Shown piece by piece: positions 44,911-53,407 of a DNA stretch of 64,000 nucleotides. The number at the start of each line of letters is the position of its first letter. The first letter of the stretch is position 1. Source of the DNA: Streptomyces sp. V4I2 (GTDB lineage Bacteria > Actinomycetota > Actinomycetes > Streptomycetales > Streptomycetaceae); NCBI RefSeq assembly GCF_030817655.1, contig NZ_JAUSZM010000003.1:2852001-2916000 (forward strand), written 5' to 3'. The translations under genes were made by a program, and so were the position numbers. The notes beneath the pieces were generated by a model, which made no database searches, was not told the origin of the DNA, and saw nothing but the letters and a program-made list of their open reading frames with translations.

Positions 44911-46347
44911 CTACCTGGGGCTGTCGTCCTCCCCGATGTGATGCACCCGGACCAGGTTCGTCGAACCGGAGACGCCGGGCGGGGAGCCGGCGGTGATGAC
45001 GACCGTGTCGCCCTTCTCGCAGCGGCCGTACTTCAGCAGCAGCTCGTCCACCTGGTTGACCATCGCGTCGGTGGAGTCGGCGTGGGGGCCGAGGAAGGTC
45101 TCCACGCCCCAGGTCAGGCTGAGCTGGGAGCGCGTCGCCGGCTCCGGGGTGAAGGCCAGCAGCGGGATCGGCGAGCGGTAACGCGACAGGCGGCGGACCG
45201 TGTCGCCGGACTGGGTAAAGGCGACGAGGAACTTGGCGCCCAGGAAGTCGCCTGTCTCGGCTGCCGCTCGGGCTACGGCTCCGCCCTGCGTGCGTGGCTT
45301 GTTGCTGTCGGTCAGGGGTGGGAGGCCCTTGGCGAGGATGTCTTCCTCGGCCGCTTCGACGATCTTCGCCATGGTGCTGACCGTCTCGATGGGGTATTTG
45401 CCGACGCTGGTCTCGCCGGACAGCATCACGGCGTCCGTGCCGTCGATGACCGCGTTCGCCACATCGCTGGCCTCGGCCCTTGTCGGGCGCGAGTTCTCGA
45501 TCATCGAGTCCAGCATCTGAGTCGCGACGATCACCGGTTTGGCGTTGCGCTTCGCCAGCTTGATCGCGCGCTTCTGGACGATCGGGACTTGTTCCAGCGG
45601 CATTTCGACGCCGAGGTCGCCGCGCGCGACCATGATGCCGTCGAAGGCGGCGACGATGTCGTCGATGGCGTCGACGGCCTGGGGCTTTTCGACCTTGGCG
45701 ATGACCGGGAGGCGGCGGCCTTCTTCGTCCATGATGCGGTGGACGTCGTGGATGTCGCGGCCGCTGCGGACGAAGGAGAGGGCGATGACGTCGAAGCCGG
45801 TGCGCAGGGCCCAGCGGAGGTCGGCTTCGTCCTTGTCGGAGAGGGCGGGGACGGAGACGGCGACGCCGGGGAGGTTGAGCCCTTTGTGGTCGGAGACGAT
45901 GCCGCCTTCGACGACGGTGGTGTGGACGCGGGGGCCGTCGACGTCGGTGACTTCGAGGCAGACTTTGCCGTCGTCGACGAGGATGTGTTCGCCGGGGGTG
46001 ACGTCGGTGGCGAGGCCGGAGTAGGTGGTTCCGCAGGTCTGGCGGTCTCCCTCGATGCCTTCTTCGACGGTGATGGTGAAGGTGTCGCCGCGTTCGAGGA
46101 GTACGGGGCCTTCGGTGAAGCGGCCGAGGCGGATCTTCGGGCCTTGAAGGTCGGCGAGGAGGCCGACGCTGCGGCCGGTCTCGTCGGAGGCCTTGCGTAC
46201 GCGGTGGTAGCGCTCGTCGTGTTCGGCGTAGGTGCCGTGGCTGAGGTTGAATCGGGCGAGGTCCATTCCGGCGTCGACCAGTCCTTTGATCTGGTCGTAC
46301 GAGTCGGTGGCGGGGCCCAGGGTGCAGACGATTTTTGCTCGGCGCAT
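44911..46347 (-). CDS. pyk: pyruvate kinase
   Basis: A 478-residue glycolytic enzyme converting phosphoenolpyruvate and ADP to pyruvate and ATP. Landmarks run in order: RRAKIVCTLGPATDS, ARFNLSHG, LLADLQGPKIRLG, the catalytic lysine and metal site in VIAKVEKPQAVDAIDDIVAA, MVARGDLGVEMPLEQVPIVQ, ATQMLDSMIENSRPTRAEAS and MLSGETSVGKYP. The C-terminal regulatory domain includes AFTQSGDTVRRLSRYRSPIP. Length and order match bacterial PykF/PykA. Its ATG at 46347 lies directly at the N-terminus expected. It converges on the LAGLIDADG gene, with a 7-bp gap. Confidence 0.96.
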   Translation of the reverse strand: MRRAKIVCTLGPATDSYDQIKGLVDAGMDLARFNLSHGTYAEHDERYHRVRKASDETGRSVGLLADLQGPKIRLGRFTEGPVLLERGDTFTITVEEGIEGDRQTCGTTYSGLATDVTPGEHILVDDGKVCLEVTDVDGPRVHTTVVEGGIVSDHKGLNLPGVAVSVPALSDKDEADLRWALRTGFDVIALSFVRSGRDIHDVHRIMDEEGRRLPVIAKVEKPQAVDAIDDIVAAFDGIMVARGDLGVEMPLEQVPIVQKRAIKLAKRNAKPVIVATQMLDSMIENSRPTRAEASDVANAVIDGTDAVMLSGETSVGKYPIETVSTMAKIVEAAEEDILAKGLPPLTDSNKPRTQGGAVARAAAETGDFLGAKFLVAFTQSGDTVRRLSRYRSPIPLLAFTPEPATRSQLSLTWGVETFLGPHADSTDAMVNQVDELLLKYGRCEKGDTVVITAGSPPGVSGSTNLVRVHHIGEDDSPR

Positions 46348-46447
46348 GTTTCGAGCCTAGAGCTTACTGATGGGTAGGGAATTGGTCGTACGTGTCTGCT
46401 CAACGACCTTTGGGTGAAGCGCTTTTGACAAGTGTTGAATTGTGCGC

Positions 46448-46482
46448 CGGGGTGCTCTGATGAGCATTTCGGGTGCACCCCG
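46448..46482. terminator. hairpin downstream of the SIMPL gene
   Basis: CGGGGTGC and GCACCCCG form an 8-bp perfect stem around an inner TGCTC/GAGCA alternative stem, 23 bp beyond the SIMPL stop codon and about 100 bp upstream of pyk. It could end SIMPL transcription before pyk. Confidence 0.5.
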
Positions 46483-46505
46483 ACGTTTTCTTATGACAAT
46501 TACTT

Positions 46506-47219
46506 TTACAGCTGTGGCGGGGCCATGGTGAAGCGGGCGTTGACCTGGGCGTGGACGCGTTGCCGCTGGGGTTCGAGGTCGAGGGGGGCGGCGGCGGTGT
46601 CCTCGGCGGCGTAGGCGGCGGAGCGCATGCGGCTGCCGGCGGCGGCGGGGTAGACCGGGGTGTTTTCGGCGCCGATGTCGGCCAGCTCGACGAGGGCTGC
46701 GAGGGTCGTTCCGAGTGCTTCGGCGTACTCTCTCGCGCGCTGGACGGCTTCTCGTACCGCCTGTTGCCGGGCCTGGCGGTGGGCGGGGGAGTCGGGGCGC
46801 AGCGCCCACCAGGGGCCGTCGACTCGCGTGAGGTCCAAGTCGGCGAGTCGGGTGGTGAGTTCGCCGAGGGCGGTGAAGTCGGTGAGTTCGGCGGTGATGT
46901 GGACGCGGCCGTGGTAGGCGTGGATGCGTTCGCCTCGGCCGTGTTCTTTGAGTTGTGGGGTGATGGAGAAGGAGCCGGTCTCCAGTCGTTCCACTGCGTC
47001 GCCGTAGGTTTTGATGAGGTCGAGGGCGGTGGTGTTGCGGCGGGTGAGATCGTCGAGGGCGGCTCGGCGGTCTTTGCCGCGGGAGGCGACGGTGACGCCG
47101 ATGCGGGCGATTTCGGGGTCGACTTCAAGGTGTGCTTCGCCGCGGACGGCGATGCGGGGTGCGTCGGGGGTGCCGTAGGGGACGGCGGGTTGGGGCTCCT
47201 CGGATGGTGGGGTGGTCAT
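46506..47219 (-). CDS. SIMPL-domain (DUF541) protein
   Basis: A 237-residue protein of the SIMPL/DUF541 family, whose best known members act in stress or IRAK-interaction contexts. In bacteria the role is unclear. Typical parts are [60 protein letters not shown] and ARQQAVREAVQRAREYAEAL. It shows no signal peptide, unlike many family members. The ATG at 47219 starts MTTPPSEEPQPAVPYG. It is divergent from the 5'-nucleotidase and upstream of pyk on the same strand. Confidence 0.82.
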   Translation of the reverse strand: MTTPPSEEPQPAVPYGTPDAPRIAVRGEAHLEVDPEIARIGVTVASRGKDRRAALDDLTRRNTTALDLIKTYGDAVERLETGSFSITPQLKEHGRGERIHAYHGRVHITAELTDFTALGELTTRLADLDLTRVDGPWWALRPDSPAHRQARQQAVREAVQRAREYAEALGTTLAALVELADIGAENTPVYPAAAGSRMRSAAYAAEDTAAAPLDLEPQRQRVHAQVNARFTMAPPQL

Positions 47220-47357
47220 ACGCCCCACTCTGTCACTTCTTACCTGGTTGACGCCCCGGCTGGTCACCAGATCGAAACCTGCGGGGTCTGTTGTCGTGCG
47301 GCATGTCCGGGTCAGAATCTACGCGCGTTGTTGACCTTTCCCCGAGGAGTACCAGAC

Positions 47358-49163
47358 ATGCCGTTGAACCGTCGGAAGTTCCTGAAGAAGTCCGCTGTGA
47401 CCGGTGCGGGTGTCGCGCTGGCCGGTTCGGTGGCGGCTCCGGCGGCGCAGGCTGCGGAGGCGAAGAAGGGCTCCCGGCCTGCGAAGCGGTACTCGCTGAC
47501 GGTGATGGGCACGACCGACCTGCACGGTCACATCTTCAACTGGGACTACTTCAAGGACGCGGAGTACACCGACGCGAAGGGCAACGCGCAGGGTCTGGCC
47601 CGGGTGTCGACGCTGGTGAACCAGGTCCGCAAGGAGAAGGGCCGTGGCAACACGCTGCTGCTGGACGCGGGTGACACGATCCAGGGCACTCCGCTGACGT
47701 ACTACTACGCGAAGGTCGACCCGATCACCGCGGAGGGTGGTCCGGTGCATCCGATGGCGGCGGCGATGAACGCGATCGGGTATGACGCGGTGGCGCTCGG
47801 CAACCACGAGTTCAACTACGGCATCGAGACGCTGCGCAAGTTCGAGGAACAGTGCGATTTTCCGCTGCTGGGTGCGAATGCGTTGGACGCGAAGACGCTG
47901 AAGCCGGCTTTTCCGCCGTTCTTCATGAAGACGTTCCGGGTGAAGGGGGCGCCGCCGGTGAAGGTGGCGGTGCTGGGGCTGACGAACCCGGGTATCGCGA
48001 TCTGGGACAAGGCGTATGTGCAGGGGAGGTTGACGTTCCCGGGGCTTGAGGAGCAGGCGGCGAAGTGGGTGCCGAGGCTGCGGTCGATGGGTGCGGACGT
48101 GGTGGTCGTGTCGGCGCACTCGGGTTCGTCCGGTACGTCGTCGTACGGTGACCAGTTGCCGTATGTCGAGAATTCGGCGGCGTTGGTGGCGCAGCAGGTG
48201 CCGGGGATCGACGCGATTCTGGTCGGGCACGCGCATGTGGAGATTCCGGAGCTGCTGGTCACGAACGAGAAGACCGGTAAGACGGTGGTGCTGTCGGAGC
48301 CGTTGGCGTATGCGGAGCGGTTGTCCCTGTTCGACTTCGAGCTGGTTTTCGCGAAGGGTCGTTGGGCGGTCGAGTCGGTGTCGGCGTCGGTGCTGAACTC
48401 GAACGCGGTGGCCGACGATCCGAAGATCACGAAGTTGCTGAAGGACGACCACGATGTCGTGGTGGAGTACGTGAACCAGGTGGTCGGTACGGCCACGGAC
48501 ACGCTGACGACGGTGGACGCGCGGTACAAGGACGCGCCGATCATCGACCTGATCACGAAGGTGCAGGAGGACGTCGTCAAGGCGGCGCTGGCGGGTACGG
48601 AGTATGCGTCGGTGCCGGTGATCGCGCAGGCGTCGCCGTTCTCGCGTACGTCGGAGATTCCGGCCGGTGATGTGACGATCCGGGATCTGTCGAGTCTGTA
48701 CGTGTATGACAACACGCTGGTCGCGAAGTTGATGACGGGTGCGCAGATCAAGGCGTACCTGGAGTACTCGGCGGAGTACTTCGTGCAGACGGCGGCGGAT
48801 GCGGCGGTCGATGTGGAGAAGTTGACGAACGCCGGTGGTCGTCCGGACTACAACTATGACTATGTGTCGGGTCTGACGTACGAGATCGACGTCGCTCAGG
48901 CGGCGGGTTCGCGGATCAGGAACGTGTTGTACAACGGTGCGGCGCTGGCTGACGCGCAGCAGTTCGTGCTGGCGGTGAACAACTACCGTGCCAATGGTGG
49001 CGGTGCGTTCCCGCATGTGGCGTCGGCGACGGAGGTGTGGGCGGAGTCGACGGAGATCCGGACGCGGATCGCGGAGTGGGTGACGGCGAAGGGTGTGCTG
49101 GACCCGAAGGACTTCGCGTCGGTGGACTGGAAGCTGACGCGGGGCGGTACGCCGGTCTTCTAG
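47358..49163 (+). CDS. Tat-exported 5'-nucleotidase / 2',3'-cyclic phosphodiesterase-like
   Basis: A 601-residue exported metallophosphoesterase. The twin-arginine signal reads NRRKFLKKSAVTGAGVALAG, cleaved near PAAQAAEA. The calcineurin-like domain has the metal motifs TTDLHGHIFNWD, LLDAGDTIQGTP, ALGNHEFNYG, VVSAHSG and VGHAHVEIPE. The C-terminal 5'-nucleotidase domain includes VIAQASPFSRTSEIPAGDVT, DNTLVAKLMTGAQIKAYLEY and VNNYRANGGGAFPHV. It probably salvages phosphate and nucleosides from extracellular nucleotides. The ATG at 47358 has GAGGAG upstream. It is followed by a terminator shared with the convergent monooxygenase gene. Confidence 0.93.
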   Translation: MPLNRRKFLKKSAVTGAGVALAGSVAAPAAQAAEAKKGSRPAKRYSLTVMGTTDLHGHIFNWDYFKDAEYTDAKGNAQGLARVSTLVNQVRKEKGRGNTLLLDAGDTIQGTPLTYYYAKVDPITAEGGPVHPMAAAMNAIGYDAVALGNHEFNYGIETLRKFEEQCDFPLLGANALDAKTLKPAFPPFFMKTFRVKGAPPVKVAVLGLTNPGIAIWDKAYVQGRLTFPGLEEQAAKWVPRLRSMGADVVVVSAHSGSSGTSSYGDQLPYVENSAALVAQQVPGIDAILVGHAHVEIPELLVTNEKTGKTVVLSEPLAYAERLSLFDFELVFAKGRWAVESVSASVLNSNAVADDPKITKLLKDDHDVVVEYVNQVVGTATDTLTTVDARYKDAPIIDLITKVQEDVVKAALAGTEYASVPVIAQASPFSRTSEIPAGDVTIRDLSSLYVYDNTLVAKLMTGAQIKAYLEYSAEYFVQTAADAAVDVEKLTNAGGRPDYNYDYVSGLTYEIDVAQAAGSRIRNVLYNGAALADAQQFVLAVNNYRANGGGAFPHVASATEVWAESTEIRTRIAEWVTAKGVLDPKDFASVDWKLTRGGTPVF

Positions 49164-49213
49164 GTCTGCGGGGCTCTGTGTGTGAGGGGCTCTGTGTCTG
49201 AAGGGCGTCTGAG

Positions 49214-49242
49214 GGGCGGTGGGAGGGTTTCTCCCGCCGCCC
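49214..49242. terminator. bidirectional terminator between nucleotidase and monooxygenase genes
   Basis: GGGCGG-T-GGGAG pairs with CTCCC-G-CCGCCC (12 bp with one T-G pair), loop GGTTT, followed by TTTGT on the plus strand. It lies between convergent stops, 10 bp from the monooxygenase stop codon. Confidence 0.75.
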
Positions 49243-49251
49243 TTTGTCGTT

Positions 49252-50670
49252 CTACCGGCCTTCGATCAGGGGGGTGAGGGCCTGTGGTTGTCGGGCCGGG
49301 GGGATGTGGGGCCGGTTTTCCAGGCCGAAGGTGGTGAAGGCGGTGCGGGTGGGGAGCGGGTAGGGCTCTTTTCCGGTCAGGGAGTTGAGGATGGTGGCGC
49401 TGCGCCAGGCGGCGAGGCCGAGGTCGGGTGTGCCGATGCCGTGGGTGTGGCGTTCGGCGTTCTGTACGTAGGCGGTGCCGGTGACGGAGGGGTCGAGGGC
49501 GAGGCGGAACTGTTCGTCGACGCGGGGGCGTTCGCGGCTGTCGCGGCTCAGGTAGGGGTCGAGGCCGGCGAGGATGCGGTCGAGGGGGCGTTCGCGGTAG
49601 CCGGTGGCGAGGACGACGGCGTCGGTGGTGAGGCGGGTGCGGGTGTTCTGCTGGATGTGTTCGAGGTGGAGTTCGATTTTGGTGGTGGCGATGCGGCCTG
49701 CGGTGCGGACGCGGACGCCGGGGGTGAGGACGGCGTCGGGCCAGCCGCCGTGCAGGGTGCGGCGGTAGAGCTCGTCGTGGATGGCGGCGATGGTGTCGGT
49801 GTCGATGCCTTTGTGGAGCTGCCATTGGGTGGTGACGAGGCGGTCGCGGACGCTTTCGGTGAGGGCGTGGAAGTAGCGGGTGTAGTCGGGGGTGAAGTGT
49901 TCGAGGCCGAGTTTGGAGTACTCCATGGGGGCGAAGGCCTCGGTGCGGCCGAGCCAGTGGAGTTTCTCGTGGCCTGCGGGGCGGGCCCGGAGCAGGTCGA
50001 GGAAGATTTCGGCGCCGGACTGTCCTGAGCCGATGACGGTGACGTGGTCGGCGGTGAGGATCGTGTCGCGGTGGGTGAGGTAGTCGGCGGCGTGGACGAC
50101 GGGTACGGCGGGGGCGTCGACGAGGGGTTTCAGGGGGTCGGGGACGTACGGTTCGGTGCCGATGCCGAGGACGATGTTGCGTGTGTAGGTCCGTCCTAGG
50201 GCTTCGGCTTCGCCGTCGGTGTCGAGTTGGGTGTAGTCGACTTCGAAGAGGTCGCGGTCGGGGTTCCAGCGGACGGCGTCGATCTGGTGGCCGAAGCGGA
50301 GTCCGGGGAGGTTCTGCGAGACCCAGCGGCAGTAGGCGTCGTATTCGGCGCGTTGGATGTGGAAGCGCTCGGCGAAGTAGAAGGGGAAGAGTCTCTCGCG
50401 GGCCTTGAGGTAGTTGAGGAAGGTCCAGGGGCTGGTGGGGTCGGCGAGGGTGACGAGGTCGGCGAGGAAGGGGACTTGGATGGTGGCGCCTTCGATGAGG
50501 AGGCCGGGGTGCCAGTCGAAGGTGGGGCGTTGGTCGTAGAAGACGGTGTCGAGTTCGGTGAGGGGGTGGGCGAGGGCGGCGAGGGAGAGGTTGAAGGGGC
50601 CGATGCCGATGCCGACGAGGTCGCGGGGTGCGTCGGGCTCGTGGTGTGGGGGGTGGGGCGTCCGGCTCAT
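49252..50670 (-). CDS. lysine/ornithine N-monooxygenase (SidA/IucD/PvdA family)
   Basis: A 472-residue flavin-dependent N-hydroxylating monooxygenase that adds a hydroxyl to the side-chain amine of lysine, ornithine or a diamine. FAD binds at DLVGIGIGPFNLSLAALAHP, NADPH at VTVIGSGQSGAEIFLDLL, and the substrate-side motif is DAVVLATGYRERPLD. FDWHPGLLIEGATIQVPFLA is typical of the family. It overlaps the upstream PLP decarboxylase by ATGA, so the two are coupled and likely hydroxylate the decarboxylated amine, as DesB does after DesA in desferrioxamine synthesis. No acyltransferase or synthetase follows it. The substrate is inferred. Confidence 0.9.
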   Translation of the reverse strand: MSRTPHPPHHEPDAPRDLVGIGIGPFNLSLAALAHPLTELDTVFYDQRPTFDWHPGLLIEGATIQVPFLADLVTLADPTSPWTFLNYLKARERLFPFYFAERFHIQRAEYDAYCRWVSQNLPGLRFGHQIDAVRWNPDRDLFEVDYTQLDTDGEAEALGRTYTRNIVLGIGTEPYVPDPLKPLVDAPAVPVVHAADYLTHRDTILTADHVTVIGSGQSGAEIFLDLLRARPAGHEKLHWLGRTEAFAPMEYSKLGLEHFTPDYTRYFHALTESVRDRLVTTQWQLHKGIDTDTIAAIHDELYRRTLHGGWPDAVLTPGVRVRTAGRIATTKIELHLEHIQQNTRTRLTTDAVVLATGYRERPLDRILAGLDPYLSRDSRERPRVDEQFRLALDPSVTGTAYVQNAERHTHGIGTPDLGLAAWRSATILNSLTGKEPYPLPTRTAFTTFGLENRPHIPPARQPQALTPLIEGR

Positions 50671-52163
50671 CGGGGTGTGGTTCCTTCCACGGGTTCTTCG
50701 ACGGGTTCTTCGAGGAGTTCTTCGACGAGTTGCAGGAGCCCGGCCAGGTCGGCGGGCCGGGTGTGGGGGTTGAGGAGGGTGGCCTTGAGCCAGAGGCGGC
50801 CGTCGAGGCGGGCGCGGCCGAGGACGGCTCGGCCGCGGGTGAGGAGCTGTCGGCGTACGGCGGCGACGGTGTCGTCGGTGGCTCCTGCGGGGCGGAACAG
50901 GACGGTGCTGATGGTGGGCCGGTCGTGGAGTTCGAAGGCGGGGTGGTCGTCGACGAGGGCGGCGAAGGTGTGGGCGTGGTCGCAGACCTGGTCGACGAGG
51001 GTGCCGAGGCCGGTCCGGCCGAGGGTTTTGAGGGTGACGGCGATCTTGAGGGCGTCGGCGCGGCGGCTGGTGCGCGGGGAGCGGCCGAGGAGGTCGGGCA
51101 GGCCGGCTTCGGTGTCGTCGTCGGCGTTGAGGTAGTCGGCGCGTTGGTGGAGTGCGGCGAGGTCGTGGGGGTGTTTGACGGCGAGGAGGCCTGCGGCGAT
51201 GGGCTGCCAGCCGAGTTTGTGCAGGTCGAGGGTGATGGTGTGGGCGGCGTCGAGGCCGGTGAGTTTGGTGCGGTGGCGGTCGCTGAAGAGGAGGCCTGAG
51301 CCGTAGGCGGCGTCGATGTGCAGGCGGGCGTGGTGGGCGTGGCACAGGGCGGCGATGTCGGGGAGGGGGTCGATGAGTCCGGCGTCGGTGGTGCCCGCGG
51401 TGGCGGCTACGACGACGGGCCCGGGGAGGGTGCTGAGGGCGTCGGCGAGGGCGGCGGGGTCGAGGGTGCCGGCGGGGGCGGGGACGACGACGGGGTCGGG
51501 CAGGCCGAGCAGCCAGGCGGCGCGGGGCAGGGAGTGGTGGGCGTTGGCGCCGTGGAGGAGGCGGATGCCGGGGCCGTGGGTTTCGCGGGCGAGGAGGAGG
51601 GCGAGTTGGTTGGATTCGGTGCCGCCGGTGGTGATGAGGGCGTCGGGGCGGGGTGGGTTCTGTGTGGTGCCGACTGCGGGCCGGTGGGGGCTGGTCGCGC
51701 CCTGCGGCGGAGCCGCATGGTGACCCAGCCCCGCGCCGCTGGGTGTCTCTCCGTAGACCTCGTTCGCGAGTGCCCGTGTTACCAGCGCCTCCAGCTCCGA
51801 CGCCGCCGGTGCCTGGTCCCATGAGTCCATCGAGGGGTTGAGGGCGGACGCGGCGAGGTCGGCGGCGGTGGCGACGGCGAGGGGTGGGCAGTGGAGGTGG
51901 GCGGCGCAGTGGGGGTGGGCGGGGTCGGCGGCGCCTTCGGCGAGTGCGTGGACGAGGCGGCGTAGGGCGTCGGGGTCGCCGTGGTCCGGCAGTACGTTCC
52001 CCACGGCGTCGCGTACGCGTGCGGCGACGGTGTCGGGGCCGCCGGCGGGGAGGGGGCCGCGGCGGGCGCGGGTGCCGTCGCGCAGGGCGTCGAGCACGGT
52101 GTCGAGCAGGGGCCGTAGGGCGTGGGGGCCTTGGGGGCCCGAGGCGAGGCTCGGTGTGCTCAT
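50667..52163 (-). CDS. PLP-dependent amino acid decarboxylase (DesA-like) with in-frame insertion
   Basis: A 498-residue group II (GAD/DDC-like) decarboxylase. It has HCAAHLHCPPLAVATAADLA, LNPSMDSWDQAPAASELEAL, ITTGGTESNQLALLLARETH and the histidine stacking on the cofactor in ANAHHSLPRAAWLLG. AAYGSGLLFSD and the PLP lysine in DLHKLGWQP follow. Between YGETPSG and DALITTGGTESN about 30 residues (for example AAPPQGATSPHRPAVGTTQ) are not found in relatives I know and look like translated intergenic repeat. The ATG at 52163 has GGAGG upstream. It overlaps the N-monooxygenase by ATGA. Lysine or another dibasic amino acid is the probable substrate. Confidence 0.85.
   Translation of the reverse strand: MSTPSLASGPQGPHALRPLLDTVLDALRDGTRARRGPLPAGGPDTVAARVRDAVGNVLPDHGDPDALRRLVHALAEGAADPAHPHCAAHLHCPPLAVATAADLAASALNPSMDSWDQAPAASELEALVTRALANEVYGETPSGAGLGHHAAPPQGATSPHRPAVGTTQNPPRPDALITTGGTESNQLALLLARETHGPGIRLLHGANAHHSLPRAAWLLGLPDPVVVPAPAGTLDPAALADALSTLPGPVVVAATAGTTDAGLIDPLPDIAALCHAHHARLHIDAAYGSGLLFSDRHRTKLTGLDAAHTITLDLHKLGWQPIAAGLLAVKHPHDLAALHQRADYLNADDDTEAGLPDLLGRSPRTSRRADALKIAVTLKTLGRTGLGTLVDQVCDHAHTFAALVDDHPAFELHDRPTISTVLFRPAGATDDTVAAVRRQLLTRGRAVLGRARLDGRLWLKATLLNPHTRPADLAGLLQLVEELLEEPVEEPVEGTTPR
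51648..51735. repeat. repeat-like insertion in the decarboxylase gene
   Basis: On the minus strand this stretch contains a GCGGCTCCGCCGC palindrome, then GGGCGCGACCAGCCCCCACC and GGCCCGCAG. I recall this combination from dispersed intergenic repeats in Streptomyces genomes. It occupies exactly the unrelated ~30-residue insert in the decarboxylase and keeps the reading frame. Edges are approximate. Confidence 0.55.
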
Positions 52164-52283
52164 GGGTGGTCCTCCGGGCGCTGGGCAGAGGGAGTTCCAG
52201 CTTGTACGCGAATGCGTGATCGTGCCCGAAAAGCCCAACGAACCGAACCCGAAAGAAGGTACGTCCGTGCGGGGAGAACGTGT

Positions 52284-52321
52284 CGGGGCACGGCCGATCG
52301 GTAGGAGTCGGCCGTGCCCCG
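52284..52321 (-). terminator. terminator originally belonging to pepN
   Basis: CGGGGCACGGCCGA and TCGGCCGTGCCCCG form a perfect 14-bp stem with a ten-base loop. It begins 13 bp beyond the IS element on the side away from pepN. Without the element it would lie about 13 bp past the pepN stop codon, so it is the displaced pepN terminator; it now ends the transposase transcript. Confidence 0.75.
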
Positions 52322-52334
52322 GGGGTGGTGCGGT

Positions 52335-53288
52335 CTAGGTGTATTGCCCTGAGAGGTTGGGGACGCGGCTGGCGGGTGGTTGGCCTTTCAGCGCGGTGTG
52401 TCCGCGGTGGTGATTGTAGGTGTGCAGCCAGTCGGGGAACGCTTGGCGTCGTTCGGTCTCTGAGTGGTAGGGGCGGGCGTAGGCCCACTCGTCGAGCAGG
52501 GTGCGGTTGAAGCGTTCGACCTTCCCGTTGGTCTGCGGCCGGTAGGGCCGGGTGCGCTTGTGGGCGATCCCGGCTGCGGTGAGCAGGTCGCGCCAGTCTC
52601 GTGAGCGGTAGCAGGAGCCGTTGTCGGTCAGGACCCGTTCGACCGTGATGCCGGCCTGGGTGAAGAACGCCTGGGCACGGGTCCAGAAGCCGGTGGCGGT
52701 CTCCTTCTTCTCATCCGCGTGGATCTCGCTGTAGGCCAGTCGGGAGTGGTCGTCGACGGCGGTGTGGAGGTAGCTGTAGCCGGCGTTCGGGCGGTTCTTG
52801 CGTCCTGCTTGGCGGCCCAGCACTTTGTGTCCGCCGCCGTCGGGGATGTTGCCGAGCTTCTTGATGTCGACGTGCACCAGCTCGCCGGGACGTTCACGTT
52901 CGTAGCGGCGTATGACGCGGCCGGTGGCCCGGTCCAGGTGGGTGAGGCGGGCCAGGCCGTAGCGGGTCAGCACACGGTGAACGGTCGAGGGCACCAGGTG
53001 CAGCAGGTGCGCGATGCGGGCCGGTCCCCAGCGGCGCAGGACACGGACCTTGATGATGCGCCGCTCGGTGCGGGTCGGCGTCCTGCGCGGGCTGGTACGC
53101 GGGCGGCTGGAGAGGTCGCTCATGCCTGCTTCGCCGAACGTCCGGTAGCGGTCGGCCCAGCGCTGGGCGGTGGTCGGCGAGACCTGGAAGCGTTCGGCAG
53201 CCCGGCGCAGGGGCCAGCCGTCCTCGACCACGCAACGGGCCAGGCGCAGTCGTCCGGTCTCGGTCAGGGGTGCATTACGGTGGGACAC
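52335..53288 (-). CDS. IS481-family transposase
   Basis: A 317-residue DDE transposase. The N-terminal helix-turn-helix (ARCVVEDGWPLRRAAERFQV, SPTTAQRWADRY) is followed by a second HTH (RWGPARIAHLLHLVPSTVHR). The rve catalytic core has VHVDIKKLGNIP and AVDDHSRLAYSEI as acidic sites, VLTDNGSCYRSRDW and PQTNGKVERFNRTLLDEW, which gives D, D and E. The protein is full length with no stop or frameshift, so it may be active. The GTG at 53288 (VSHRNAPLTETG) is the usual start; the frame extends 12 codons upstream. The stop codon TAG is formed by the CTAG target sequence beyond the inverted repeat. Confidence 0.92.
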   Translation of the reverse strand: MSHRNAPLTETGRLRLARCVVEDGWPLRRAAERFQVSPTTAQRWADRYRTFGEAGMSDLSSRPRTSPRRTPTRTERRIIKVRVLRRWGPARIAHLLHLVPSTVHRVLTRYGLARLTHLDRATGRVIRRYERERPGELVHVDIKKLGNIPDGGGHKVLGRQAGRKNRPNAGYSYLHTAVDDHSRLAYSEIHADEKKETATGFWTRAQAFFTQAGITVERVLTDNGSCYRSRDWRDLLTAAGIAHKRTRPYRPQTNGKVERFNRTLLDEWAYARPYHSETERRQAFPDWLHTYNHHRGHTALKGQPPASRVPNLSGQYT

Positions 53289-53406
53289 GAGGGCCTTTCG
53301 GTCGGTGTCGACGTCGCAATCCACACCGAACTCGAAAGGCCCTCACCTGTTCAAGATCCCTCAGCTGAGACCTGCCTCACCGTCCACAACCTCCCGGGAC
53401 AGAACA
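52340..53406. mobile_element. complete IS481-family insertion sequence, 1067 bp
   Basis: The ends are TGTATTGCCCTGAGAGGTTG (left) and the reverse complement of TGTTCTGTCCCGGGAGGTTG (right); 20 of the first 26 bases of the inverted repeats match. The element is flanked by TCTAGG (52334-52339) and CCTAGG (53407-53412). They share CTAG and fit the NCTAGN target known for IS481. It carries one transposase gene and lies precisely at the pepN stop codon. Confidence 0.88.
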
Positions 53407-53407
53407 C

